Shown here in pieces: positions 11,665 to 26,600 of a stretch of 64,000 bases of DNA. The stretch is taken from NCBI RefSeq assembly GCF_000002075.1, contig NW_004797297.1, positions 338,411-402,410 on the forward strand, read 5' to 3'. The notes below the pieces were generated by a model. That model saw only the letters and a program-made list of their open reading frames with translations. It did no database searches and was not told where the DNA came from. The position numbers were made by a program, and so were the translations under genes. Each line of letters starts with the position of its first letter. The first letter of the stretch is position 1. This DNA comes from Aplysia californica (Eukaryota; Mollusca; Gastropoda; Aplysiida; Aplysiidae).

Positions 11665-14600
11665 CTGAAAACACAGAACAAAATTGAGATTAAAATAAAA
11701 GCGATTGTGCGTGTTCATCATGGTATACATCATATTACACTATTGATCTACGAGTGCACTGAAGAGTGTGGTACTACCATGAGCTCATTAACAGGAAAAT
11801 ACAGTCAGTGTGGTCGAAGAACAAAAAAGTATCGAATGTTATCAAAGAAATCGGAATCCTAGCCTACAAAGAGCAGCAATCTTATTTTCAATGAAGAAAA
11901 AACTTATTCTGTGTTCCTAAAACATTTAAACACAAACTTTTCTTATAGATGTAACTGTCAGTTTGGATGGCTTACTTTTTGCGGGTTGTTGAGCTGTATG
12001 ACTTGTGTGACACTGCCTGAGTTGATGGGAGCAATGACGTTACCTGAGGGGGACTGGAGGCTCAACTGGAATGACTGCGGGTGGGAAAGGCAGAAAAGTA
12101 TTAAACACAACATCAAACATTCAACAAAAATAAGAACCAGTTCACAATAATCGACGTTTATCAACCAAGAGCACAGTTGTCATGTACACTGCTCAGTGAT
12201 GAAAGCAGCAACATTTGCCACGATTTCAAAAAAAGGACAACAGTTGTACTGTAAAGGAGATGAAAGGGAAGATCACACAATAGCACCTACCAACTACCTA
12301 TTTCACAGAATCAGAAATCAGGAAGACAAGTTTTCAAACAAGTATAAATGCACGCAGAATATGCATTTTTATTTTGCATTGACTAGCTGCCAGCAAATCC
12401 AAAAATATTTAAAACCATGAGGTGTGGACAAGAAAGAACAGTATCTTTAACAACTTCTTTACAATAGAATTCACTGACCATTGGCATGGTTTACACAGAG
12501 TTGAAGAAATATTACATGAGATTACAATGCCAATGCATGATCAGTGAGGTAAAACACATTCTTAATAAATATGAGAGCACACACATCTTGAAATTGTCAA
12601 CCAAATCTCAAAGGATTTCCCTTCCCAAACAGAACATTGGAGGCTACAAACAAGAAGTAGCAAACCCCAAGAAGTCAATGCCAGCTGACAGACAGCTACA
12701 ACATCATAGCCTACCTTGGGCACAGCGGCCTGAAAGACAAAGTCTGTCATTGGGAATGGCGTGGAGTTAGTGGCCTTCATGTTGATCACAGTCTGTACGG
12801 CCTCTGAACGTTGGCAGAGGAACTCCACCAGCAGCCCGTTCTTGTTGAAAGCTGTCACCGGTGGCAAAGCTGAAACCACAGCAAAAAATCTCGTTTTTAA
12901 AAAAAACTTGTCTCACACAAATAAAAGAGTTTGATTCTTCAACCATTCCGACAAAACTTCCTGCCGTAGTATTGGTTTTCGACCAATCAAAAAATTAATT
13001 TGTTAAAAAAGAAATAATGAATAAACAATTTAAGGCAAACAGAAAGGAAAAATAAGGACAACCAGTAAATTATACGGAGTGGATACTCGCCCGATGTCGG
13101 GTGACTAGCGCCAGGCTACTCGACCGATCTAGGATTTCTGCGAATGTTCTGGGCGAACGAATTTGGTCGATTAGCCCTGCCTGGCCTGTGGCTTCTGACC
13201 CATGGGGATTTCTGCGCATGCTCCTTTAAAATTCGCGTGATCAATTGCGCACGATTCAGTCACTCACTCGGTCACTCCTTGTCCTCAAAGTCAAGAGTCA
13301 GATCGGTCAACCTGGCAGCTAAATTATAATATGTGGGAAAGACTTTCCACAAAGTTTTAGAGACCTGAGTGAAACAATTTCAAATTTTGTCACTTTTCAC
13401 GTGAACCATTTGTAATCGCAGATTGATCTTTGGTGTAGGATTTTTTTTCTTTCAAGTAAAATTGGATCAAGCCCATTGTGTGTGCAACATCAGGGGGGGG
13501 GGGGGGGGGGGGCTACTTGAGAAAAGAATGAAAAAATAGTCTGGATACACTTTATATAGAATCAAACCTCGATATAACACCACCCTTGGGACGAACATGA
13601 AGTCTGCCATCCTTAAATGTACTATTCAGGTCTCTCTCTCTCTCTTTCACTGTCTCTCTCTCTCTCTTTGTCACTGTCTCTCTTTCTCTCTCTCTGTCAC
13701 TGTCTCTCTCTCTGTCTGTCTGTCTGTCTATCTCTTTCACTGTCTCTCTCTCTCTCTCTCTCTCTCTTTGTCACTGTCTCTCTCTCTCTCTCTCTCTTTG
13801 TCACTGTCTCTCTCTCTCTTTGTGTCACTCTCTCTGTCTGTCTGTCTATCACAGGCAGCACAGGATTTTAACTGCAGATTATGAGATCAATATACAGAAA
13901 AGGACCTTACATTATTGATTCTCTTTACACTACACGAGTTTGGTTGTTTTGGCTATTATGTGTGGCCTAAATAAGGTGGGGTGGGGGTTCGCGTTATTCA
14001 AGTTATATTACAGGCCATGTCATACATGTGGCCTTTTCTTTATATTATTTTTTTTAAAAGACTTCCCCCATTTAACTTTTCTCCCAGTTAATCAGTGGCA
14101 TTCACGGGATCTATAGACACCAAATATGACTGGACTTCCATTCTCTTTCGCCCTGAATACATCTATAAAGAGAACAGTACCTCAGAAAGACAAACTTTTA
14201 GGAAAGGCTCATAGATTTCTATAGATCTAATGGTCTTGTTAGATTGTTACTGGTTACATTACTAACGGGAAAGTTTGACTCTGACTGCAATTATCTGACC
14301 AAATTGACATTATATAATACATGTCATGTATGAGGATGGGACTGGCTATAATGTGTACAACAATGACTGTTTTGTACCGGGTCAGCTTGAGAACAGACGC
14401 AGAGAGAAAACGACAGGAAACAATAATTCTAATAACAAACACCCCCCCCCTTCTCTCTCTCTCTCTCTCTCCTGACTTGTTTGTTTTCAGTTTCATGTAT
14501 CGGCCCAATCCAGCCGTAGTGGGCACCTCATGTCTCTCTCTCTCTCTCTGTCACTGTCTCTCTCTCTGTCTGTCTGTCCATCTGTCTCTCTCTCTCTCTC

Positions 14601-17600
14601 TCTCTCGTGGGAGAAAGAAGGTCCACTTACTAGACTAGATCTAGGTGACTGGCTCCGGGTGGGCAGAAAATGCCCACCCGATGTCGCAGAAATCCCCTCT
14701 GGAATTCGGTCAACTAGCCTGACGCTAGCCACCCTAGATCGCGCGAGCAGCCTGGCGCTAGTCACCCGACATCGGGCGAGTAGCACAGGCTTAAATTATT
14801 CAGCAAGAAGGAAGCAGAACCCACAAGCAACCCCCTCCAGCTGAATATAAGTAAAAGAGAAGCACATCAACTACAACAAAAAAAGAGCTAAATTTCAGGA
14901 TACACTGTTCAAAAGAAAGGACATTTTTAAAAAGATAAATAATGTCGTTAAACCCTCAAAATCATAAACATATTGCTTGAGCACTTCAATCATTTGCTCT
15001 CAAAATTCTACTTCAATACACTTGACAATACAAAATATCTCCAAAAACAAAAAGGAAACAAATGTATTACCACAGCAATATTTGATGGGCTATTACAGCA
15101 TCCATTACACATTTGACTCTTTTTGTTTACCATTACAGTATTAGGTTGGTAAGTTCACCAACACATAAATCCACGATACATTTATAAAATTCAACACTGC
15201 ATCATTCTGAAGAGACAGAATTTTAGATCAGCTAAAACATGTACATATTTGTATATTGACATGAGGTAAAAGTAAAGTTGGAACCCCCCCTTCAGAACTG
15301 ACTTGACCAAGTGGAGTTAACAGCAGAGTTGGTATTTATGTCTTACAGGAATAGCAAACAGCTGTGTGTGTGTGGGTGCGCGAGCGTGCACGAACGTGAC
15401 CATGTGCATGTATGTGCAGCGTTCGTGCGTGCGTGTGAAATGATAGCACAGATTCCAACTTACATGACATTCCATTCATAACATTGTTCGTGGGAGCAGG
15501 GGACTGCATGAAACCATCTATCAAATTGTTGTTAGAGGCTGGACTCAGGACTGAAAATATATTTTTTTAGAAGAGGTGAGTTCTCCCTAGAAAAAACATG
15601 GCAAGGACATATATAAACTTTTCTCAATGCAAGAATCGTATGCCATCTTTCAAAATGGCATTAGCAGAGTCTTACACTAAGCAGTTGATATTATAGTAAA
15701 GGTTGCATTGACCCACAGCTAGGCTAATGCTATAAACAGCTGTCAGAATCAAACTAAGATAAGCAATATTCACTCACACATAATGAAAAAAAAATAATTC
15801 AAAGATGATGAAAAAGACCTAAACATTTTTTTCATGAATGGCCTCGACATGTAGAAGTTCAAATAATACTCTTTCACTTCAGTGTTTCCCTTCACCCAGG
15901 AAGATAAATAAGCACACTTTTCGAGTAAACACCCTCAAGGAGAACACAGGAGTTTGTTTACTTGCTTTGTTCGTTGCCACTCAGGACATCAGCGTCTTTC
16001 CCAACAGCTCAACAGTCACAACACATTTGACAGAATGACCCAATCGAATATATATAAAATCAAATCAGACCACAGGGCTAAAGACTACAAACTGCTTTAG
16101 CAGCAGGAAGAGAAAAGAATCAACATAACAAGTCAAGACAATGGACGTCGTTAGCAGCATTGACGCTAGGAATACCTGTGCCAGTCGGGGCTGCTGGCGT
16201 GTCCGTGGTGAGATCCCCCAGTAGATCCACCAGGAAGTCCGTGGTTCCACCACCACCACCACTTTTGCTCGTTTCTGCACCAGGTCCGTGAGGCTGTGAC
16301 ACACCGTTGGACAAAATATCCAAGATGTCGCCATTCTGTGGATGTCGTGAAAGGAACTCATGCCAAAGGGTTTGAGAACACATTTTTTTTTGAACGGACG
16401 AAATAGCAGAGCTTATCAAAATGTAACTTTCAAGCTCCCCAATTCCAATGGTTTCCCCAAACTTAGTCATATTATATGACAGCTATTTTACATACTTTCA
16501 TTCCCAGTGTTCCCAAAAGACAAAAGCAGAGTAGTAAGGAAAATTCTATGCCAGGGTCTGGGCAAGGTCCAGAGACAGCCCCCCCCCGGATGATGCAGGG
16601 GTAAAAAGTCAGCCTTCCTTGAAGAAATGAAATTGTGTGGTTTCAATTGGCTGAAAATGGCATTTGGGAGCCTGTTTGCAAATTTTTACAGACAAAGTCG
16701 GTATGATAAGGAAGCAAGTGCGTAACTTTCACGATGCACATATTTCTCCATTAGTAGCGAAAGACTGGAAGCCTGGATTTCACTAGAAAGATGTTCAAAA
16801 TTTAACATGGCTGATTTTAGTTTTCAGACCTAGAGGATAGAAATGACAGAACAGATTTACATTATCAAATCATCAAGTTCCAGTATTTTAATTACTTTCC
16901 ACAAAGCCCTCGAAATATCACTGTCAGTGGTTTCTATAAAACAAACCAAACATCTCCACCACCACTGAATCATGATTACCACTCACCTCTGCAGGCGGCG
17001 TGATGGTTGCATTGTTGTGTGCGTTTGCCCTGGACACAGCGTCAGTCAACAAGTTCACCTCATCTTGTCCTTCTGAGAACTGATCCTCCAAGCTGTGGGG
17101 GTGAGCCTCAATCAACGGCATGTGCTCCAACAGAGCTGGCCTGAAATGTGACAAATGACTCTTAGCCTCGAGATAAAAACAATTCTGGAACGCTATTTGT
17201 TTCCAATAAAAAAAGTTCAGACATTTTAAAAAACTGCACTCATACAACAAAGCACACACTTCTGTATCACGTACACATCTTAAAAACAACTGAGGAAAAA
17301 GTCCTTATGAAAAACAGCAATCCATTCTGCTTGCACACTCAAATTACAGCACATTGAAGGTTGCCACTGAGGAAAATATTCACACCCATGTCTATGAGAT
17401 GCACGGCAAAGAACTCCACTTCAAGTATTTTTAGTTTAATTTTAGTAAGAGTTTTATGGCACTTGCAACACAATAAGGTCATATAAGTGCCAAAGATTAG
17501 AAGTTACAAGAGAGTAACAAACACAAAAAAGAAGGAGGGGAGATAAATACGATAGATGTTTGACAGGAAAGAAGGAGCAAACCGCACCAGAGCACCCGCC

Positions 17601-20600
17601 AACTACCCACAGGTACTTTTAAAATGTTTAGAAAAATTGTTGTCATCAAGGCAATGAACGTAACAAACAGAACAGACAAAAATCAAACAAGCCAAGACTC
17701 ATAAACACCACAGATTTCCTTATTTCAACACAAAGAAATGGGACAAGGTAAAAGAGCACACATTTATCCTTATTTTTATCAGAAAACAACAGATACTGAC
17801 CTCATGTGATCATATTTGCCAAACAAGTTGGAGTATTCCACTGATCGCTGCTGTAGTTCCACATTCGTACTGGATCCATATTGGGCCAGTACTTGTTTCA
17901 ATTTCCTGTAATACAAAACATTGAAAATTTAAAGCTGGCAAGTTGTGTCTCCCAGTGAGTTAGCAAGTCTGAGGTCACATTTTTCCAGAAACTGATTAAA
18001 ACAATGCAGAAAAGAAATTAGAAGAAGACGACTGTATGTAGTACCCACACAACCATGTTTAACGAAAAAGCAAATAATTCAGAGTATAAAAAAAACAACA
18101 ATAGAATAACCTTCGCAGATAATCTTTCTGAAAAACAACTAGAGACGACAGGCCATTAAGTAAAAAAAAAAAAAAAAGGGTGTGTAACAGACCAAAGATC
18201 ACATCATGAGAAATATCTCGCATTATCAATACATTCCATTAAAAAAAATAAAAAAACACACTGAAAATATCCAAAGTTTTAAAGAAAACTAGAAAACTAG
18301 AATCCGTCTTCAGATAGAGAAAAAGATGTTATAGCTTGTTCACTTTTGTCTGGCCACGGTTAAAACAAGGTAAAATGAAATCGCTCTGTTTAATCTTCTC
18401 AGATCTTTGCATACAGTTGCCATAGCCAATAAAACCAAGGCAGGTAGGATTAGCCACTGAAGTCTTCCAACCACCTGCTAATTGGAGTTTATAATCACGG
18501 AAAATTCTCCATGTGATTACAAAAAGAGGCAAGTTGTACAATACTGCTCTTTTGCACATTAACGACCACTTTTCGTCTCCAGCTGATGAGCACAACAGGA
18601 ACACTAAAATGAAGTAGAAGGAGTCGATCACACCAAGGGTGCTCACCAACCACCTGCATTTCACCAAAAAAATCCAGGTTATGCAAATTACACAACAAAC
18701 AAGAGTAACAATACTTACTGAGAGGACTTCGTATATCTTGAAGAGAGTTTCATCAAAGCTGTGATCGAATACTCTTTGGTGACAACTGATGAGTTGTTAT
18801 TTGCCAAGACCTTCTCGAGAAGACTTATTACTTCATCCTCTGACACCTGCAATCATCAAAAAACAAACCCACGTGACCAAAAACAATATTCTTTTGTCTA
18901 ATAACAAAATATGGAATTTGTATGCTTTGTTCCGTACATGCACAATATGAAGTCTAACATTTCTAGTTAACACCCTCACTGATATTGATTTAAAACATAT
19001 AAGATGTACATATAAGTAAATTAATACCTTTCAATATTCACTTCACCTTCATTGAAATAACTTTTTAGACAAAAATACATGAAGAGTATTCCAGCTACCT
19101 CCAGTGGTTCCTCATCCTCCAAGCAATGTGAGTGGATGAGATCACCATACTCCCCGATGCACCAGGCAGCGACCTGCGCCAGTGGCTGTTCTGTGTAGTG
19201 CACGCGCAGGGCCCGGAACAGCTGCTGCACAGAGTATGCGTGCAGGCTCGATGTCTCCGACACCAACTGAATGACAATTGTCACTACGTCGCCTTTGATG
19301 TAGTTGCCTGCCTGGATAAACAAGGAAAACAATGAAAGGAAAATCTCAACAAATGAAACACACAAAATCCTGTGTCAAGCTTGTTCTTTTCCTATGTGGT
19401 AAACAACTATTACACATTATGTCAAAATTTTTGAATCATTAAAAGAGCCATCTTGCACAGCAGGAGGGGACCATAAAGAAAAAAAAGTATAAAATCAAAC
19501 CTACTCTAACAACTACCTGTCCAAGACCATCACCTGGTCAAGCAACCACTTCCCCTATTTTTTATATTACAATGACAGCATCCAAGATACGTCTAATATA
19601 AACACTTTTTTACTCGACAAGACAACGGGCGGCTGTCTTGGACAATTTCAACTGTAGCCAAGGTGCCTGATAGGATTTGTCTGACTGAGCCCATTTTTCA
19701 GCACCACCAACACAATCAAGGCTATGTAACTCATTCACTTAGTATTCAATAAACACATTAGGACAATATTGATTTACTCATATAAATGAATGGAAGCCTT
19801 GATCACTCACTGAAAGTAGATGTTTTTACACCCCCCCCCCCCCCCCCCCCCCATAGACACAAATTAGATCATCACTCACTGAACAAGGAAAAACATGAAA
19901 ACAAGATGGGACTAAACAGTTATACTTACTGTAGTGAGTACTTTGAGCACCGTGTCGATGTGCCATCTCTTATTGGGAGAATATCTAGGAACAGAAAAGA
20001 GGGTATGTTTTACGGTCTTGAAAAAAGCACCGGATCAGGGGGAAAGGGTGAGTAGGCGGGAAGGGCGGCATTTGCTGTTCCGAGGGATGTACTGTAAGGA
20101 CAGGGGAACTGAAGGCACTGTGCTAGCATATTGTAACTGAGTGGGCGAGTGACTGAGGGTCAGATGGTGGGTCTGTCTTTGAGTGAGCAAGCAGTTTAGT
20201 TTTAGTTTGAATTTTCCTGCACTTGCAACACAAATGTCATAAAGTGTCGAAGATTAAAGTTGTCACTAAAAAGTAACATACAAGGAACAGATGTAGGAGA
20301 GAGAAGGACATCAAATGTCTGATACAAAAGAAGGACTGACCACACCAGAGCACCCACTATGGGAGCAGGTGATCATGCGTCCATGTTTGTGAGAGGGAGG
20401 TTGGGAAGGCAAATGACAGATAAGATGTACGCATATGTATTGGGAGGTCAGTGAATGATCATACGTGTGTGAGGAGGAACAAGACAGTATAGTAATTAAG
20501 AACATAGAAAAAATAAGATACTGTACAAATCAGGCCATTAAAAAAATCTAGATTAGAGAAAAAAGATAGCATAGTACTGTATTGACATGTCATAGTGTTT

Positions 20601-23600
20601 AGCAAACATTTGCTGACCTTTTCTTCAATTTATAGGTATAAATTTCATTCATTTGCCTTTCTATATCAGTCATTGAAAGTTACATTTCAGCAGAGGTGGA
20701 ATTACAGCTTTAAAAAACAACAACATTTTATACAGATCCATCCCTCCCGAGAATGTCTCTTCCACAAGATAAAAGAGAACTTACTTGGATGCTGCAATGA
20801 CAATGTTGGAACAACAGTCTGACTTGAACTCAGGGTCACAAGTCTCGAGGAAACTCAACAGCTCTTTCATCATGCCCCGCACGTTGTTGTGGTTGATCAG
20901 AGCAAAGGAGAGTTCTATGGCACGCCTACAATGCAACAATTAAAAACAAATTACCGAAAGTATCTTTATTCGGGATTATGTTTTCTTATTGCTATAACAC
21001 TATAGCATGCAGGATCTGCTCCATCATAAACACATTGATATAGACCTGCCACAGTATGAAATCTCAAATTCAGGATCTCAGGTGGAAAAAAATCGGGATT
21101 AGGGGAACAAAAATCGGGATCAACAGCAAATCACCACGGTGACTGCCACCCTGATTAAAAAAATTTCCAGGGGTTCCGTGCCCTCTGTGTGTGTGTGTGT
21201 GGTTTTAAATTTTTAAAAAAATAATCCTGAAGTATCATGTCAAAAACTCCAAGTCTAAGTGTTAACCTCCCCCAAACCAATAAGCCCCGAAAGACACTTC
21301 AACCAGTGTGCATGAACTTTACTTGACCCTGACAACAGACGGTCCCCGACACACGCGGAACTCACACGCCGAAGTCATGTCACGTGATGCGAACGCGCGA
21401 TTGAAACAGTTTTACTGACAGGCCCGACTAACTGCGTGTTCACACAAAACATTCGGATGAGCGACAGTCGTTTTAGGCTGACGACAACGGCTGAGTGTAG
21501 TCAGTCAGCCCAGTTAGTAGTGTAAGGGTTATGCGGTGTTCACACTTACAGGAGTAATGAAGCCAAATAAGACAAAACTCTTGTAAACATCAACGATGGC
21601 TTGACAGACTTCGGGGAGGAAATTACAGACAGTGTTGCAGGCCACCCTGAAGCCATACCTATTTCCTGTTGCCAGGTATCGAAGAGTAACAACCAGCTTG
21701 ATGCCAGGTTCCAGTGCCTCCTTCTTTATATAATATAACATTGCACGTCGACTAACTTGGCGACGGGTCGGCGAGTTTGTCGGTGTGTGAAATTTTACTT
21801 GGCCGCTACGTTTCTTGGCTCTGCAAGAGGCCAGGATTCAAACTAATAGCTTGGCAAGATGATCACTGCCCTAAATTATTGCTCGACGAGCGTCTCCCTG
21901 AGTGTTCCCCGACACGATGTCAACAATTATGACCAGATGCTCGTCACGATTAAACCCAAATTTGGCATTATCTTATCGGGAAGTGCTCATCAACTCTTCT
22001 CCTGTATGTGTAAATACCGTATAAGAACGACTGTCGCTCGTCCGAGTGGTTGATATGAACGTGCGGTTACTTGACAACTGACGAGGCTTGTTTTGCAAGT
22101 AACAGCAGAACAACGGATATTGTTGATTATTTGTTTGTCGTAATTTGTAACAGTTATCAGGCTATCATCTGAGAATTCTGAGTGCGGGCAAAGATCCAAC
22201 ACAACTTGGGGCGAGTCAACTACTATATTCAGCATCGAGACTTAGGAAAATAAGGCTCCGAAATCCTACAGACAAAAAGTTCAATGAGTGATTCCCGCGA
22301 CAGGGAAGAAGGCACAGTAAGTTTTTAGAAAAATCTGGCACAACAGCAGACTGGAACAAAAAATCGGGACATCCCGACTAAATCAGGATGAGCGGCAGGT
22401 CTGTTGATATGTTAATTGTTTTTCATACTACATTGTTGTTGTTTTTTGTTTTACCTCACACAGGAGTTATAACCAAGACCATGATTCACACAATACTGAA
22501 TATACATTGACAACGTTATATAGAAACAGTTATATCTTGCTCAAATAAACTTGATTTCCATTATTTTCATCAAATGGATTTTTTTTTCTTTTTTGAGAAA
22601 ATCTATGTAGTGAATCTGTTGTCATTGGTTAGCCAAACCCTGCATTTTCAGCACCAAATGATAAATAAAATGTAGAACTGTACAATCAAAGGTTTTATTC
22701 AGGGATGAAAAATCGTATGTCCATTTTGATATATAGTTAAATGTATTTTGTTAACACAGATGAGTTGCAGTGTCCTATTAAAAAATTATAACTCAAGATG
22801 TAAGGAAAAAACCCCCAAGAACTTTTGTGATCAAATGCATTATCACAGAAAGTTAACCCACTGGCTTCTATAATACCTAATACCGTATCCTGCTCACACT
22901 ACCTTCGAATAGAAATGTCTGGATCTCTGAGACAATCCACTATGGTTGTCCTATGTCGCTGCACAGCATTGTAGTCAGCATTCACAACACGCAACAAAGT
23001 GTTCAAGGCAACATATCTGGGGAGGGATAAAGAGTATCAACTGATCACAAAATGCCAACACACTGTTAAAATTTCAAGGTGCTTCATTAGAAAAAAGAGG
23101 TACATCCACACAGTAAGGGTAATTTAGTGAAGGGAAAAAAAGTAAAAACAACAGAGAAAGAGTATGACCGACAAGTAGTGCCCATCAACCACTCACTATT
23201 TAATGCTTCTATTACCCAGCTTTATATCAGTTAAAGATAAGCTATTATCCACACAATAACAAGTCATTTAGTTCGCTGGAAAAAGCAGGGACAGTTAGAG
23301 GAAGCAGTAGGACAGTACAGAAGATGAGCTACAAGAGGTGCCCTCTAACCTTGCACTATTTTGCTGGGAAGAGTTAGAATAAAATGCTGAAGACAGTATA
23401 GCACTCCATGCAAAAAACTCAAAGCATTTTTAGAAAGATATTCTCTCTCAATGAATTCAAAGGGAGCAAAAACTGTTCATCTTTCATCAAAATAAGAAAA
23501 GAGAAAACAAGACATAAACCTAATTTTAAAAAAAAATAATGATAGGGAACTATGCATATTCATTGATGGCGAGGGTGATAAATCTTTTTTTTCAGCAGCA

Positions 23601-26600
23601 CAGTCTACCTGTAAACACTATAACAATACGTCTACATATAAATACTCCTACCTCAAAAAAGCATTTCTCAAGAGGCTAAGCAAAGTTTAAAAGTGCTTGT
23701 GTGAAACAAAGAAGCATCCTTTATACTGATTTATAACTACCAACCTGATGTTCTTGTCATTGTTCAGAAGAAAGCGACCCAATATATTCACAGCAAGCAC
23801 CTGCATAAGTGAAAAGAATATGAGTAAGTACAAAGAGACAAATATACCCTACTTAAAGATTAATCACAATCAGACTTGCCTACTTTAAAATTTGAAAATC
23901 AGTGACAAATGGTAAAATTATGTAACATAGTCTACCCAACCTAGTACCTAGCACGTATAGAAGCTAAAAAAAATCAGTTTGAAATCACAATTGTCAATAA
24001 TTACTGGCAACTTGTATTTTCACTTTTGTATTCCAAGATAAAATACCCTGTTTAAATATATCCAGATCTAGATTTCTACGTAAAAACGATTGAATCGCAC
24101 AATGCTGTTTAACTTTGTTCACTTCATATTACTATCGCCGTTGCCATTGTGACTTGCGAAATCCTAATGCAATAACCTTTTGTTTTGTTTTCATTTTCAA
24201 CATCACCCTTGACCTCTGGCCTTTGATAAGGGCCTAGTCACATAAAATATTTGACATTGTCATTAACGAAAAACGAACCACAGCCTATTGACCGCCTGAC
24301 ACAATCGCGACCCGCTGAACTCCCCATAAACCCAGCGGCACGGTCGAAGGCAGCATGCGTGATGCTACGCGAGCCTATTAGGCCAGAGCTTTCCTGAAGA
24401 GAGCTAAAGTAGGTCATCGTTCGATTGCACTCATTAGCAGCATTTACACAATTAACTGGGTTCGAAGTTGTGCTCCCCAGCTACCCGACGTAAAAAAATG
24501 TTTTCGTTTTTTTTTTAAAGGAGGAAGTGTTCCGTAACATATTTCAGCTTTCCGTAACCGACATTATTTTTCCGTAATAGTAACATAACAGTAGGCGAGT
24601 CTACACAACTAATTCTACAAAACTACACTTGTAAATAGAAAGGCAATGAACTAATGTGTCCAAATGTAACTTAATTTAAAATACAAGAAACAATATAAAA
24701 ATTTTGTATTGGATTCACAAACTTCACAGGGGGTACTCCAAGCAAAAGCATCACCTTCATCTCTTACAATTAGAAAATAAAATCAGTTCTTAAAACCAGC
24801 AGCTCTACAACATTCGGATGGACTCAGCTATCATACAGAACACAAAAAGACTCACAAAAGGATATCCATCATCACGGTGTTGTTTTTCTTATAATTTTTC
24901 AAATCATGATTCAAATACAAACATAAGGCACTAAGCGGGCAACAGTCTTCATCTCTCACCCGCAATCCTGCCTCTGACTGGATACCCATGATTGTGAGCA
25001 CAATTTCATACAAAATAGCATGGCCGACATTCTTGCTGGTGTCTGTGTTGGTGGCCACCTGTTGAGAGAGATGTGTATGTTCATACATGTATAAGGCACT
25101 TAACACCCAAGAGGTTTGTCTATAACAAGATTAGTCCTTGAACAAATGAGACCCACAGCCTTGACTCCTTGGTTTAGCCTTTCTTGTGTCAATGGCTGAT
25201 TCAATCAGATGAAATTTTTGTTCTGTGTCACGGCTGATTTAATCAGCTGTAATTTGAGTCGCTATTTGGGTTAGTTTATCCAGTCTTTTATATTCCTAAG
25301 CACTTCAACTCCTTCACAAATGAACTCTACTTCCTATTTACATTGTACGATCTGAAAAGGTAAAGATTACAGCCTTTACTTGCTTGGTTTCCCCATCTCA
25401 AGGATTTTCCAAAAGAATATGTTGAAATCATTTCATCGCATAATTTCTCCTGAAACAACAGTTTATTTGTTAGCAACACTTGGAAGGCATGGCTGAAAGG
25501 CTAAGAGCTGGATTGACAAAGAAACAAATACATAACATTTTATCTTGTCTGCAGTGAGCAACAGGATGACCAAATAGAAATACAAAGCAACTAGAAAATC
25601 TATACCCAGCAGCACAAAAATTCCTTTTTACTCTTAAAAAACACTAAAGATTGTAAATTCTTTTTTTGCTATAATATGTATTTAGAAATAAATGGGACTG
25701 CTAATGCCCAGCATAAAGTTGTTTCTGAATTTCCTTATATAATCTAGGCAATATTCTCACACGTTAGTTACACAGAAAGCATAAATTAAGATTACTCGTA
25801 AGCCGAATGAACATGAGGACAGACTGTGTGATACCTATATAACAGTACACTGTCCAGCACCATTTGGTTACTTATACTTATACATCTGGACAAGGAGGAA
25901 AGCAGACTGGAGTCTGTTATGTGTAGGATTCAGTTCCATAATTTCTTCAAAGAGCAATTAAAAAACACAGTTTTAGTTAGTTTTAGTAGAGGTTTTACGG
26001 CGCTGGCCACTGCATAAGGTCATATGAGCGCCAAGGGGTGGATGTCAACAGAGAAGTCCTTACAGGGAATCAGACTTACTCTACTCACCTCTCTAGCTTC
26101 AAGAGCACAAAGTCTGCTTTGACTATCAAGGCACCCCGGAAATAGTGGGTCACAAGAGTGTGACAAACATACAAAAGAAGTAGAAGAAAAATGACAATAG
26201 TGAGGACTAGGAAAGAAAAAGCAGGAATTCCCTGTTGTAGATCAGGCATAGTTATGAGCGTGACATTGATGAATCAGCCTATTTACAATTCTACTGTGCA
26301 TGAACAAAAAATGTCCCCCCTTTGGGAATGGCCTAAAGACACTTCAGTCAGTTGCACCGCCCCAGGGGATAAAAACACAGAGACATCAGCTTACTAAATA
26401 TTTCTAATAATTGCACTAAGGAAAAAGTCTAGCATGCTCATCTGCGTTGTGAAAAAGTCACATACCTGGGCCAGGATATCGTTCATAGTTTCACTTGCTT
26501 CAGCATCATTTCTACCCAAAATTCTCAACAGTCTGAGAATTTTCACCTGAAGCAAAAAGCAATGTAGAAAGCATTAAAATTCATCTTAGAGTCATTGAAA

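Noticed and set aside
13597-13884. Ser/Leu-rich open frames of 84-95 codons
   Set aside because: Translation of the CT microsatellite in several frames.
16924-17289. 121-codon frame taken as a gene in itself
   Set aside because: Only its middle is coding: it is AP1G1 exon 17 with read-through into both introns.
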